Of a DNA stretch of 64,000 bases, positions 8,097 through 17,745 are shown in pieces. The position numbers were made by a program, and so were the translations under genes. The stretch spans positions 372,001 through 436,000 of the forward strand of contig CAVVFJ010000008.1 of assembly GCA_963747425.1 (NCBI GenBank), read 5' to 3'. Source of the stretch: DASUPK01 sp963747425. Lineage in GTDB: Bacteria > Actinomycetota > Thermoleophilia > Solirubrobacterales > 70-9. The notes under the pieces were generated by a model. The model ran no database searches, had not been told where the DNA came from, and saw nothing but the letters and a program-made list of their open reading frames with translations. Position 1 is the stretch's first letter. Every line of letters starts with the position of its first letter.

Positions 8097-8497
8097 GCCG
8101 GTGGCTTTCCCGAGTTGCCCGAGATCTGTTTGATGGCTTCCTCCCGCCGGGAGTGCACGGGCAGCTCGGCGCGCAGGCCGGTCACCTCAAGAACCCGGTC
8201 CACGGCATCGCCACCGTTTTTGTGGACGACCGCAAATCCAATCTCCGCCTCGGCCGCGCGCCTGCGGCCGTCGAGGATCACGCCCAGAATGGACGAATCG
8301 ATGAACGTGGCCGGTGAGAGATCGACGACGGTGGCCGTGCCCTCGTCGAGCAACCCATCGAGCCGGCGCCGCAGATTCGGCGCCGTGCTCAGGTCATGCT
8401 CGCCAGAGATTGTCAGCACAGCCAATCCTGCATCGTTCCGCTCAAGCGCGAGCTCCCCGGTCCGCACACCGGCGAAACTACCTTGATTGGAGGGCAC
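8093..8497 (-). CDS. Anti-anti-sigma factor, STAS domain
   Basis: 134 residues of STAS fold: beta strand LAVLTISGEHDLS at 25-37, and the phospho-acceptor loop TFIDSSILGVI with Ser68/Ser69, the position phosphorylated by the partner kinase in SpoIIAA/RsbV proteins. The GTG start directly follows the potC stop codon with AGGAGG five bases upstream, so it is translationally tied to the polyamine transporter. It is presumed to release the sigma factor by sequestering the HATPase protein next door. Confidence 0.88.
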   Translation of the reverse strand: MPSNQGSFAGVRTGELALERNDAGLAVLTISGEHDLSTAPNLRRRLDGLLDEGTATVVDLSPATFIDSSILGVILDGRRRAAEAEIGFAVVHKNGGDAVDRVLEVTGLRAELPVHSRREEAIKQISGNSGKPPA

Positions 8498-9367
8498 TCA
8501 AACCTCCTGCTCAGGACCCACGGAGGTGAGGCGATCGGCCCGCCGCTGCTGCAACACCGTGAAGATCATCGCGAGCACGGTGATCGAGAACAGCATGGTG
8601 GCGATGATGTAGACCTGGACCGGGATCCCCCGCTGGGCGGCGCCGAAGATGTAGAGCGGGAACGTCACCTCCGTCCCGGCGGTGAAGTTGGAGACGACGA
8701 AGTCGTCGATCGAGAGGGCAAACGCGAGCAGGGCCCCGGCGATGATCCCAGGCCAGATCAGGGGCAGGGTGATCTTGCGGAACGTCGTGATCGGGTCCGC
8801 ACCGAGATCCTGGGCGGCCTCCTCCAGGCTGCGATCGAAGCCGATCAGGCGTGAGCGCACGACGATCACCACGAAGCTGATGCAGAACATGACGTGCGCG
8901 ATGAGCAGCGTCGAGAAGCCGAGCTGGAGTCCGTAGATCAGGAACATCGAGAGCAGCGACGCGCCCAGGACCACCTCCGGGGTCGCCGTCGGGATGACGA
9001 TCAGGTAGTTGGCGGCCCGCCGGCCGAAGAAGTCGTAGCGGACCAGAGCGAGTGCGATCAGCGTGCCGAGGGCGGTGGAGATGGCCGTCGCGAGCACGGC
9101 CAACCTCAGGCTGAGCAGGAGCGCGTCGGTGAGCTCCGAGATGACGAAGGGATGCGCCCAGTGGGAGAGCGTGAAGCCCTGCCAGGTGAAGTTGAACTTG
9201 CCCGCCGGGTCGTTGAACGAGAAGACGACGATCAGGGCGATCGGGATCAGCATGTAGGCGATCGCCAGGGCGCCGTAGATCACGATCGCGTTCCGCTTCA
9301 GCCATTTCCAGGCACGGGCACCGGCTGACTCCCGCCGCTGCGGGAGGGTTGCTGTCGCCGCCTCCAT
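8498..9367 (-). CDS. potC: Polyamine ABC transporter permease, PotC-like
   Basis: 289 residues with six predicted membrane segments and the binding-protein-dependent permease (EAA) loop EEAAQDLGADPITTFRKIT, where the ATPase docks. The N-terminal hydrophobic segment begins after residue 25 (AIVIYGALAIAYMLIPIALI). Length and EAA loop fit PotC. Its start overlaps the potB stop by one base and its stop abuts the STAS start, so it lies in the middle of one operon. Confidence 0.88.
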   Translation of the reverse strand: MEAATATLPQRRESAGARAWKWLKRNAIVIYGALAIAYMLIPIALIVVFSFNDPAGKFNFTWQGFTLSHWAHPFVISELTDALLLSLRLAVLATAISTALGTLIALALVRYDFFGRRAANYLIVIPTATPEVVLGASLLSMFLIYGLQLGFSTLLIAHVMFCISFVVIVVRSRLIGFDRSLEEAAQDLGADPITTFRKITLPLIWPGIIAGALLAFALSIDDFVVSNFTAGTEVTFPLYIFGAAQRGIPVQVYIIATMLFSITVLAMIFTVLQQRRADRLTSVGPEQEV

Positions 9368-10251
9368 CAGCTCCGCTCCTCGACTTCCTCGCCCATCAGC
9401 GCCTCCGACCCCGCGATGCGGATGTAGATGAAGACGATCAGCAGCATCATCGCCATCAACGTGAACGAGATGGCCGCGGCGGCCGGATAGTCCGTCTGCT
9501 TCAGGTAGAGCGATTGGATGACGTTGCCGATCATCGAGTTCTGCGCGCCGCCCAGGAACTGGGCGTTGATGTAGTCGCCCGTGGCGGGGATGAAGGTGAG
9601 CAGCGTTCCCGCCACGACGCCGGGCATCGAGATCGGCAGAGTCACCCTCAGGAACGCCTGGCGCGACGAGGCGTAGAGGTCCTTTGCCGCCTCGACCAGG
9701 CTGGTATCGAGTCGCTCCAGGCTGGCGTAGATCGGCAGGATCATGAACGGCAGGAAGTTGTAGGTCAGCCCGGCGATCACGGCGCCGCTGGTCGCCAGGA
9801 CTCGGCCGTTCTCGGAGACAAGTCCAACCGACTGCAGCGTGTTCACGACGAAGCCGTTGTCGGAGAGGATCGTCTCCCAGGCGAGCGTCCGGATCAGGTA
9901 GGTGGTGAAAAACGGCGCGACCACCGCCAGCAACATCGCGTTCTTCCAGCGCCCGCCCCTGAACGCGATCGCGTAGGCGAGCGGGTAGGCGATCAGGAGG
10001 GCCAGGATCGTCGCCGCGGCCGAGTATCTGAATGCCCTGAAGAACTGCGTGTCGTAGGCGCTCAGCGCGTCCGTGTAATTGGAGAACTGCCAGTTGAAGC
10101 GGAACTCGGGAAAGATTCCCGTATCGAGCGAGAGCCGGCCCATGAAGTACATGGGCACGACGAAGAAGAGGATCAGCCAGAGGATCCCCGGCCCGAGCAG
10201 GAAGTAGGGGATGAGCCGGCGGCGGAGAGCGACCAAGCGCTGGTCACGCAT
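9367..10251 (-). CDS. potB: Polyamine ABC transporter permease, PotB-like
   Basis: 294 residues, multi-spanning membrane protein with EAA loop VEAAKDLYASSRQAFLRVTL and PotB-like FLLGPGILWLILFFVVP first helix. It pairs with the PotC-like subunit to form the channel. ATG start 33 nt downstream of the potD stop. Confidence 0.88.
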   Translation of the reverse strand: MRDQRLVALRRRLIPYFLLGPGILWLILFFVVPMYFMGRLSLDTGIFPEFRFNWQFSNYTDALSAYDTQFFRAFRYSAAATILALLIAYPLAYAIAFRGGRWKNAMLLAVVAPFFTTYLIRTLAWETILSDNGFVVNTLQSVGLVSENGRVLATSGAVIAGLTYNFLPFMILPIYASLERLDTSLVEAAKDLYASSRQAFLRVTLPISMPGVVAGTLLTFIPATGDYINAQFLGGAQNSMIGNVIQSLYLKQTDYPAAAAISFTLMAMMLLIVFIYIRIAGSEALMGEEVEERS

Positions 10252-10284
10252 CAGCCGTCTCCACCGCCTCTCATCTCGCCTCGT

Positions 10285-11433
10285 CTAGCCGTTCAGGACG
10301 CCCTCGAACGCCCTCGTCACCGTCTGCTCCTCCTGGCCCGTCAGGTTGGGCTGGTTGGAGCACTTGCTGGTGAACTGATCCGTCGGGAAGATCAGCGGAT
10401 CGTTCACCAGGTCGGGGTTGGTCGTCTTGAAGACGTCCTGGACCCCGTCGACCGGCGTGACGTAGCTGTTGTAGGCCGCGATCTGGGCCTGGTTCTTCGG
10501 GTCATAGACGTAGTTCATGAAGGCCTCGGCCGCCGTCGGGTTCGGCGCGCCGACCGGGATCTCCATGTTGTCCGACCAGAGGATGCAGCCCTCGGTGGGC
10601 ATCCGGAATTCGATGTCCGGGTTGTCGGCCTGCAGCTGCACCGCATCGCCCGACCAGCCGATGATCGCCGCGACGTCGCCGTTGGCCATGTCGCGCGTGT
10701 AGTCGTTGCCCGTGAAGCGCCGGATCTGACCGGAGGCGACCGCCGACTTGATCTTGTCGATCGTGTCCAGCCATTGCTGCTCCGTCGCCTTGTTCGGATC
10801 GATCCCGTCCGCCTTCATCACGAGCGGCACCGTGTCGCGCAGCTCGGTGAGCATCTCGACCTTGCCCTTGTACTGCGGGTCGAACAGATCGTTGATCGAG
10901 TGCACATTCGGGGCCAGTTTGGTGTTGACGATCAGGCCCGTCATCCCGCTCTGCCAGGGGACCGAATAGTCGCGGTTCGGATCGCCGGTGGGATGCCGCA
11001 GGTTGTCCCGGAGGTTGGCCTCGACATTCGGGATCCCCGACTTGTCCAGGTCCTGGACATAGCCGAGGTCGTGCATCTTCTCGGCCATCCAGTCGGTCAC
11101 GACGATCATGCTCCGTCCACCCGACTGGCCCTTGGACAGCAGGGGCTGCATCTTGGCGAAGAACTCCTGGTTGTCGTTGATGTCCTCGATATAGGTCGTG
11201 TGGACTCCGGTGGCCTTGTCGAAATCGGAGATCGTGTTCTTGTCGATGTAGAGCGGCCAATTCGAGATCGTCAGGTTCCCGCCGGGTGGCGGCTGGTACT
11301 TCACGGTCGTCACGTTGGCGGAGCCGCCGGCGCCCTCGATGCCGCTTCCGCCGCCGCAGGCGGCGAGAGCGGTCGCGGCCACGAGCGCCCCACCCGCCGC
11401 GATCAGCGTTCGAAATCTCCTCTTGCTCGTCAC
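10285..11433 (-). CDS. potD: Spermidine/putrescine-binding lipoprotein, PotD-like
   Basis: About 382 residues. The N-terminus KRRFRTLI then a hydrophobic stretch ending ATALAACGGG is a lipoprotein signal with lipobox Cys, so the mature protein is membrane-tethered outside the cell. NLTISNWPLYIDK, YIEDINDNQEFFAK and MPTEGCILWSDNMEIP are PotD-type substrate-binding blocks. I chose GTG 11433 over TTG 11460 because AGGAGGG lies five to six nt before it. It supplies substrate to the PotBC channel. Confidence 0.87.
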   Translation of the reverse strand: MTSKRRFRTLIAAGGALVAATALAACGGGSGIEGAGGSANVTTVKYQPPPGGNLTISNWPLYIDKNTISDFDKATGVHTTYIEDINDNQEFFAKMQPLLSKGQSGGRSMIVVTDWMAEKMHDLGYVQDLDKSGIPNVEANLRDNLRHPTGDPNRDYSVPWQSGMTGLIVNTKLAPNVHSINDLFDPQYKGKVEMLTELRDTVPLVMKADGIDPNKATEQQWLDTIDKIKSAVASGQIRRFTGNDYTRDMANGDVAAIIGWSGDAVQLQADNPDIEFRMPTEGCILWSDNMEIPVGAPNPTAAEAFMNYVYDPKNQAQIAAYNSYVTPVDGVQDVFKTTNPDLVNDPLIFPTDQFTSKCSNQPNLTGQEEQTVTRAFEGVLNG

Positions 11434-11456
11434 TGTGTCCCTCCTATTCGGTTCGT

Positions 11457-12605
11457 TCAAGCTGCTTCCGCCCCCTGTGGATCCTGCACTGCCCCGCCTG
11501 ATGCGGACTCCTTGACCACGTGCATGTGGTCGGGACTCCAGGAAAGCTTCACGTTCGCCCCGCCGCCCGGCAGCCGCTGGCGCTCGGCCTCGTCCGTGTT
11601 CGGGACCAGGACCGTCATGCGCACGTCGCCCGCCAGCCGCACGATCAGCTGCGTCGCGGTTCCCAGATAGAGCGAGCTCTCGACCAGCCCCTCGACGCTG
11701 GGATCCCCGCGTCCCCCGTCGCCGATCGCGAGCTTCTCCGGCCGCACGACGGCGTGGCAGCGCTCCCCGGCGCTGAATCCGTTGACCTCAGTCGCCACCT
11801 TGACGCCGCCGTCGAGCTCCACCTCTCCCTTGTCGCCGGTCCTGCGAATGGTTCCGGGCATCAGGTTCGAGACTCCGATGAAGCCGGCGACGAAGGTCGT
11901 GGTCGGCCGGTCGTAGACCTCTTCCGGGTCGCCGATCTGCTCGATGTGGCCGCGGTTCATGACCGCGATCCGGTCCGACATCGTCAGGGCCTCCTCCTGG
12001 TCGTGCGTCACGTAGACGAACGTGATGCCGACCTCTCGCTGGATCTTCTTGAGCTCCACCTGCAGGCCCTTGCGAAGCTTGAGGTCGAGGGCGCCGAGCG
12101 GCTCGTCGAGCAGCAGGACGCGCGGCAGGTTGACGAGGGCGCGCGCCAATGCGACCCGCTGCTGCATCCCGCCGGAGAGCTGCGCCGGCCGCCGGTTCGC
12201 CTCCGCGGCCAGGCCGACGCGCTCCAGCTCCTCGCGGACGCGCCGCTCGATCTCGTCCTTATCCGTGCCCTTGCGCTTCAGGCCGAAGGCGACGTTCTCC
12301 TTGACGCTGAGGTGGGGGAAGAGCGCATAGCTCTGGAAGACGGTGTTGGTCGGCCGCTTGTGGGGCGGGATTCCCAGCATGTCGACGTCGTCGATCCTCA
12401 GCAGGCCTGTCGTGACGTCCTCGAACCCGGCGATCATCCGCAGGGTCGTCGTCTTGCCGCAGCCGCTCGGGCCGAGCATGGTGAAGAACTCGCCCTCTTC
12501 GATCTCCAGGTCGATCCCATCGACCGCCGTGAGCTCGCCGAAGCGCTTCGTGACCGAGTTGAGGACGACGCAGTTACCGCCCTCCTTTGCCCCCTCCGGG
12601 CTCAC
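11457..12605 (-). CDS. potA: Polyamine ABC transporter ATP-binding protein, PotA-like
   Basis: 382 residues: Walker A GPSGCGKTT (~46-54), signature LSGGMQQRVALARAL, Walker B LLLDEPLGALD, H-loop VYVTHDQEEAL, and a C-terminal TOBE regulatory domain (~280-370), as in PotA/MalK-type ATPases. GTG start overlaps the universal-stress gene stop by 4 nt. Confidence 0.9.
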   Translation of the reverse strand: MSPEGAKEGGNCVVLNSVTKRFGELTAVDGIDLEIEEGEFFTMLGPSGCGKTTTLRMIAGFEDVTTGLLRIDDVDMLGIPPHKRPTNTVFQSYALFPHLSVKENVAFGLKRKGTDKDEIERRVREELERVGLAAEANRRPAQLSGGMQQRVALARALVNLPRVLLLDEPLGALDLKLRKGLQVELKKIQREVGITFVYVTHDQEEALTMSDRIAVMNRGHIEQIGDPEEVYDRPTTTFVAGFIGVSNLMPGTIRRTGDKGEVELDGGVKVATEVNGFSAGERCHAVVRPEKLAIGDGGRGDPSVEGLVESSLYLGTATQLIVRLAGDVRMTVLVPNTDEAERQRLPGGGANVKLSWSPDHMHVVKESASGGAVQDPQGAEAA

Positions 12606-13015
12606 GGGCGCACTACCAGCACCGGGACCTCTGAGCTCTGAACGAGCTTGTACGGCGTAGCCCCGATGATCGCGCCCTTGAGCGGGGACTCGCCGTGGCT
12701 GCCGACGATGATCATGCGGGCATTGTGCTTCTCGGCCGCGGTGATCAGCGCGTCGTGGGGGTGCTCGTTGATCATCTCGACCGTGCAGTCGACTTTGGCC
12801 GACTTAGCGGCGTTGACGGCCTCCTGAGTCGTCTTCTTCCCGAACTCCTCCACTGCCCGGCGCTGCTCGGGTACCTCGCCGCCGCCATAGCCGCCTGGGG
12901 CGGAGGCGAACACCACCACGATGCTGTCCCCGAGGGCCTTGGCGAAGTCGAACGCCTGGCTGAGCGCCGACTTCGAGGACTCGGACCCGTCATAACCGAT
13001 CACTATCTCACTCAT
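12602..13015 (-). CDS. Universal stress protein, UspA family
   Basis: 137 residues of single-domain UspA fold. N-terminal VIGYDGSESS and the C-terminal nucleotide-binding loop IIVGSHGESPLKGAIIG followed by SSEVPVLVVRP are diagnostic, matching the ATP-binding GxxGxxxxG(S) pattern. It lies between the APC permease (13 nt upstream) and potA (4-nt overlap); Usp proteins are often co-transcribed with transporters and may sense ATP or stress. Confidence 0.88.
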   Translation of the reverse strand: MSEIVIGYDGSESSKSALSQAFDFAKALGDSIVVVFASAPGGYGGGEVPEQRRAVEEFGKKTTQEAVNAAKSAKVDCTVEMINEHPHDALITAAEKHNARMIIVGSHGESPLKGAIIGATPYKLVQSSEVPVLVVRP

Positions 13016-13028
13016 CAGGCCACCTCGC

Positions 13029-14582
13029 TCAGTCGGGCATCACGGATGCTTCGCCTTTGACGGTGCCCTCGAGGATTCCCTCGTCCGCGGTCTCCCACTT
13101 GCGCTTGAAGAACTTCGGGTAGGCGAAGTTGGCGAACACCATCACGACGACGCCGACGAGCAGCGACCCTACGCCGATCGCGACCGGAGATCCCACTCCC
13201 AGGATGCCTCCGGAGTAGTTGACGTCAGTGCTCGTGGTCTTGTAGTCGAGGAAGGCCTTGACGAAGATGAAGGTCAGCATCGCCCCGCCCACGAAGGGCG
13301 CCACCCCCACCATGATGAAATTCTTCAGGCTCTTGAAGAGTGCCTTGCGGTAGTAGACGACGCAGGCAAATCCGGTCAGCCCGTAGTAGAAGGCGATCCC
13401 GAAGCCGATCCCGGTGATCGAATCGTTGAGCACGTTCTGGCTCTTGTTGATGATGACCAGCGTCCAGACCAGGGAGACCGCCCCCATCACGAGCGTCGAG
13501 ACGTCGGGCGTCAGATACCGCGGGTGGATCCGCCCGAAGATCTTGGGTATTGAGCCGAAGCGGGCCATCGACAGCGTCGTCCTCGCGGTCGGCAGGATCG
13601 TCGTCTGCGTCGAGGCCGAGGCGGAGGTGAGCACTGCGATGATCAGGATCTTGTCGAGCGGCGACCCGAGAACCGGCCCGCCGAGCGCGCTGAGTACGTC
13701 GTTCCCGTGGTGCTTCAGGAAGGTGGTCCCCGCGTAGGCCTGAGCGGCGACCGTGACCACGAGGTAGATCAGTACCAGCAGGATCGTGCTCATCACCGCC
13801 GCCCGCCCTGGACCGCTGGAACTGTCCTCGGACTCCTCGTTGACGCAGACCCCGCTGTCCCAGCCCCAGTAGATGAATACCCCAAGCAGGACCCCGTCGA
13901 CAAGTGCCGTGCTGCCGCCGTGCAGGGTGAAGGGGTTGAACCAATCGAGCTGCACGTGGAAGCCGCCGGGGTCGCCGAAGTACACCTTGGCGAGCGCGAC
14001 CGCGGCGAATATTCCGAGCGCGGCAATCTCCGCCGCGAGCAGGAAGTACTGGGTGCGCGCCGAGAGCTCGATGCCGATGTAGCAGATCGCGGTCATCACG
14101 ATGATCCAGATGGCTGCGACGATGCTGACGTCGAGCAGGTTGTTCGCGGCCGCGTCGAGCCCGAAGAGGAGGAAGGTGTAGACGCCGGCGATGTAGGCGA
14201 GGGCCGCCATCACGATGACATCGGTGACGACGATCGCCCAGCCGGTGAGCCAGCCGAGTCTCGGACCCATCGCCCTGGTCACCCAGGTGAAGCTGGTGCC
14301 GCAATCCGGGTCGGCCCTGTTCATGTAGTAGTAGGCCGCCGCGATCAGCAGCATCGGGACGAAGGAGACGAGAATGATCGCCGGGGCGTGGAATCCCATG
14401 CCGTGCACGGCGACGATGAATCCGAGCGTCGCCGCGAGGCTGTAGCCGGGCGCCGTCGAGGCGACGCTGATCACCAGGTTCGAGATGTACCCGAGCGCGC
14501 CGGCCTTGAGGCCCTTGTCGCCCTCCTTGGCCTGGCGTGGCTGGGCTTCGCTCGCTCCGGATGCGATCGACGCGCTCTCCAA
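13029..14582 (-). CDS. Amino acid/polyamine permease, APC superfamily
   Basis: About 517 residues with roughly twelve hydrophobic segments. The first (LVISVASTAPGYSLAATLGF) carries the APC helix-1 signature, and PDCGTSFTWVTRAMGP is the conserved loop before helix 3. TTG 14582 is chosen as start because GGAAGGAG lies 7 nt upstream; an in-frame TTG at 14660 has no such site and would add an Arg-rich extension. It heads the potABCD/Usp operon and faces the aminotransferase operon across a palindrome, so it probably imports an amino acid or polyamine used there. Confidence 0.85.
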   Translation of the reverse strand: MESASIASGASEAQPRQAKEGDKGLKAGALGYISNLVISVASTAPGYSLAATLGFIVAVHGMGFHAPAIILVSFVPMLLIAAAYYYMNRADPDCGTSFTWVTRAMGPRLGWLTGWAIVVTDVIVMAALAYIAGVYTFLLFGLDAAANNLLDVSIVAAIWIIVMTAICYIGIELSARTQYFLLAAEIAALGIFAAVALAKVYFGDPGGFHVQLDWFNPFTLHGGSTALVDGVLLGVFIYWGWDSGVCVNEESEDSSSGPGRAAVMSTILLVLIYLVVTVAAQAYAGTTFLKHHGNDVLSALGGPVLGSPLDKILIIAVLTSASASTQTTILPTARTTLSMARFGSIPKIFGRIHPRYLTPDVSTLVMGAVSLVWTLVIINKSQNVLNDSITGIGFGIAFYYGLTGFACVVYYRKALFKSLKNFIMVGVAPFVGGAMLTFIFVKAFLDYKTTSTDVNYSGGILGVGSPVAIGVGSLLVGVVVMVFANFAYPKFFKRKWETADEGILEGTVKGEASVMPD

Positions 14583-14691
14583 AGTCGTCTCCTTCCCCGT
14601 GAAAGCCGCTCTTGGCCTTCGTGGACGCCCGACCCTAAGAAGCGCGACGAATCGTCGCAAGGGGCGAAAGCCCTAAAAGTCGATTGAACGG

Positions 14692-14708
14692 TTGTACAAC
14701 GTGTACAA
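14692..14708. promoter_or_regulatory. Perfect palindromic operator between divergent polyamine operons
   Basis: TTGTACA-ACG-TGTACAA is a perfect 7-bp inverted repeat with 3-bp spacer in the 220-bp gap between the permease and aminotransferase genes. A half-site GTTGTAC recurs at 14767-14773, 30 nt upstream of the aminotransferase ATG. It is a good candidate binding site for the PucR-type regulator encoded two genes downstream or for an unlinked repressor. Confidence 0.55.
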
Positions 14709-14802
14709 GTCCCCCACGGCTGATTTCACAATCCTCCGCTTGTAGGGCCGAGCGGTGGGGGGTAGCGTTGTACGGTGAGGCTAGAGAGAGTGGAGGTGAG
14801 GG

Positions 14803-16195
14803 ATGGCAGCAAGCAGCGCCACGCAGACCGCGAAAACTGAGGCAAATGAGCTTCAGGAGCAGGCACAACGCCATCTCTGGATGCACTTCACGCGGATGGG
14901 ATCGTTCGGCCCCGAGCACGAGGTGCCGATCATCGTGCGCGGCGAGGGTTGCTACGTCTGGGACGACCACGGCAACCGCTACCTCGACGGGCTCTCCGCT
15001 CTCTTCTGCGTCAACTCCGGCCACGGCCGCTCGGAGCTCGGCGACGCGATGGCGGCACAGGTTCGCGAGCTCGACTTCATCACGGTCTGGAGCTACGCCC
15101 ATCCGCGGGCGATCGAGCTGGCAACGCGGATCTCCTCCCTGACGCCCGGGGACCTGAACCGGGTCTTCTTCACCAACAGCGGATCGGAGGCGGTCGAGTC
15201 GGCGATCAAGCTGGCGCGGAGCTTCCACCGGGCCAAGGGAGACGGTCAGAAGCACAAACTGGTCGCGCGCGAGATCGCCTACCACGGGACCACCCTCGGA
15301 GCGCTCAGCGCCACCGGCATCCCGGCGCTCCGTAGCCAGTTCGAGCCCCTCGCGCCCGGGCGGAGTCCACGTGCCGAACACCAACAGCTACCGCTGGCCG
15401 GAGGACCGCGACCCGCTCTGGGCCGCCGACCAGATCGAGGAGCGGATCCTGTTCGAGGGCCCGGAGACGGTCTCGGCCGTGATCCTCGAGCCGCTGCAGA
15501 ACGCGGGCGGTTGCATCCCGCCCCAGGAGGGCTACTTCCAGAGGGTCAGGGAGATCTGCGACCGCTACGACGTCCTGTTGATCTCGGACGAGGTGATCTG
15601 CGCCTGGGGCCGGCTCGGCCACTACTTCGGCTGCCAGCGCTACGACTACCAGCCGGACATCGTCACCGTCGCGAAGGCCCTGACCTCGGCCTACGTGCCA
15701 ATGGGCGGCATGATCGTCTCGGACAGGGTCTTCGAGCCCTTCGAGGAGGGCACCGCGATGTTCGCCCACGGGTCCACATTCGCCGGGCACCCGGTCGCGG
15801 CTGCCACGGCACTGGCGAACCTGGACGTCTTCGAGCGCGAGGATCTCTGCGGGCACGTGCTGGCCAAGGAGGACGAGTTCCGCGCGTCGCTCGAATCGCT
15901 CTACGACATCCCGATCGTCGGAGACGTTCGCGGCGACGGATATTTCTACGCGATCGAGCTGGTCAAGGACAAGGAGACCAAGGAGCACATGGAGGACGAG
16001 GAGTCCGAGAAGCTCCTTCGCGGCTACCTCTCCGGCGAGCTCTACCGCCGCGGCCTGATCTGCCGCGCCGACGATCGCGGTGACCCCGTCATCCAGCTCT
16101 CGCCACCGTTGATCGCAGACACGGAGCAGTTCGAGGAGATCGTCGACGTGCTGCGTCCGGTCCTCGAAGAGGCATCTCGCCGCATAGGACACTGA
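14803..16195 (+). CDS. Class III PLP aminotransferase (putrescine/omega-amino acid type), frameshifted
   Basis: The first frame gives residues 1 to ~186 (NSGSEAVESAIKLARSFH, cofactor phosphate loop) and a frame one base later gives the rest: ISDEVICAWGRLG (Asp on pyridine N), VAKALTSAYVPMGG with the Schiff-base Lys, GSTFAGHPVAAA. The break is at 15358-15361 (GGGC), where one surplus base restores ..APG-GVHVPN... All domains are intact, so an extra base in the sequence is more likely than a decayed gene. Strong ribosome site GGAGG before ATG 14803. The stop overlaps the PucR start (TGATG). The alanine dehydrogenase downstream suggests pyruvate as amino acceptor. Confidence 0.82.
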
Positions 16196-17745
16196 TGCTC
16201 ACCGTCGAGAGCCTCACCTCCGAGCTCGGCCTCAAGGTCGCCGCTGGGGGTGACGCCGCGGCAGAGCACGAGATCCGCTGGGTCCACATCACCGAGCTGC
16301 TCGACCCGACTCCGTGGCTCTCCGGCGGCGAGCTTCTGCTCACAACGGGCATCCGCCTCGAGAACGCGGACAAGCAGCGCAAGTTCATCCGCCTGCTCGC
16401 AGACGCCGGCGTCGCCGGGCTCGGCTTCGGCACGGGGTTCGACCACGCCAAGGTGCCGAAGGCGATTCTCACCGAGGCGGAAGCGGCCGGCTTCCCGGTC
16501 TTCGAGGTCTCCTACGAGACGCCCTTCATCGCGATCACCGAGGCTGCGTTCAGCCGGCTGGTCAACGAGCAGTACGACGTGCTCTCGCGGGGGATCGCGG
16601 TCAACGAGCGGCTCGAGCGGCTGGTCCTCCAGGGCGGCGGCCTCGAGGAGGTCGCGCGCGAGATCGCCGCCGCCGTCGGGGGCAGCTCGGTCGTGCTCGA
16701 CGCGCGCGGAGAGGTCCTGGCGAACGGCGGCCGCCGGCTTCCGGAATACCTGCTCGACGCGATCCGCGCCGAGGTTCAGCCGCGCGGGAGCGCCGCCGCC
16801 CCCTTCGTCCCCAGTCAAGCCGATCTGCGCGGGAGGGCCCTCGCCCATCCGGTCTCGCCGCGGGCCGGTGCGGCCGAGGCCTGGCTGGTGGTCGTCCGTC
16901 GCTCCGGCGAGCTGGGGGACTTCGAGCGCCTCTGCGTCCAGCAGGCGGCGATCGTGGTGGCCCTGGAGCTGATGCGCGAGCGCGTCGCGAGGGAGACCGA
17001 GCGCCGGCTTTCGGGCGAGGTCCTGGCGGCCACCCTCTCGGGCCGGTTGGCCGCGGACGACATCCGCGACCGGCTGGCGCCCTTCGGGATCGGAGAGCGT
17101 GCGGTCGTGCTGGCCTTCCAGCTCGGCGACGCGGCGGCGGCCGAGTCCACGCTCGCCGAGTACCTGGCGGGCGAGGGCCGGCCTGCCCTGGTGGCGCCTC
17201 ATCCCGCGGGACGGCGAGAGCTGCTCTGCGCCGTGGTCGACGGCGCCAAGGGAGACCCGCTCGAGCTTGCCGGCAAGGCCCGGGTGGCGCTGGAGGGCGT
17301 GCACGGGCCAACGCGGGCGGCAACCAGCCGCTCGCTGCCGACCGAGCGCGTCCGGCACTCCTTCCACGAGGCGCGCTGCGCCCTGGAGGCGACCGCGTTC
17401 GCCAACGGGGCGGCTCCGGACGTGGCGTCGCACCGCGACCTCGGCGCCTTCACTCTGCTGCTCTCGGTGCAGGACGGCGAGGCGCTTCGGCTGTACTGCG
17501 AGAGCGTCCTCGGCCCGATCGAGGACTCGGACGAGCGCTACGCGGGCGAGCTGCTCCGCTCCCTCGAGGCCTACATCGACCGCAACGGCCACTGGGAGCG
17601 CGCAGCCGGCGACTGCTACTGCCACCGCCACACCCTCCGCTACCGGATCAAGCGCATCGAGGAGCTCACCGGGCGCGACCTGAGCCGGGCGAACGACCGC
17701 GTGGAGCTCTGGCTGGCGCTCAGGGCCAAGGAACTGATCTCGTGA
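16195..17745 (+). CDS. PucR-family transcriptional regulator
   Basis: 516 residues. The N-terminal ~130 residues match the purine-catabolism-regulator-like domain (WLSGGELLLTTGIRL), the centre is the GGDEF-like/CdaR-type sensory region, and the C-terminus carries the PucR helix-turn-helix (ERAAGDCYCHRHTLRYRIKR, 460-480, then IEELTGRDL). In this family it activates or represses amino-acid, purine or polyamine catabolic genes. Start is coupled to the aminotransferase stop; it likely controls its own operon and perhaps the divergent transporter. Confidence 0.9.
   Translation: MLTVESLTSELGLKVAAGGDAAAEHEIRWVHITELLDPTPWLSGGELLLTTGIRLENADKQRKFIRLLADAGVAGLGFGTGFDHAKVPKAILTEAEAAGFPVFEVSYETPFIAITEAAFSRLVNEQYDVLSRGIAVNERLERLVLQGGGLEEVAREIAAAVGGSSVVLDARGEVLANGGRRLPEYLLDAIRAEVQPRGSAAAPFVPSQADLRGRALAHPVSPRAGAAEAWLVVVRRSGELGDFERLCVQQAAIVVALELMRERVARETERRLSGEVLAATLSGRLAADDIRDRLAPFGIGERAVVLAFQLGDAAAAESTLAEYLAGEGRPALVAPHPAGRRELLCAVVDGAKGDPLELAGKARVALEGVHGPTRAATSRSLPTERVRHSFHEARCALEATAFANGAAPDVASHRDLGAFTLLLSVQDGEALRLYCESVLGPIEDSDERYAGELLRSLEAYIDRNGHWERAAGDCYCHRHTLRYRIKRIEELTGRDLSRANDRVELWLALRAKELIS

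Noticed and set aside
9349..11670. 773-codon open frame antisense to potB-potD
   Set aside because: GC-rich DNA gives long open frames opposite real genes; the composition is Arg/Asp/Val-rich with no domain, while the opposite strand encodes clear transporter genes. The same applies to long frames opposite 27055-28452, 37743-40058 and 44384-48739.
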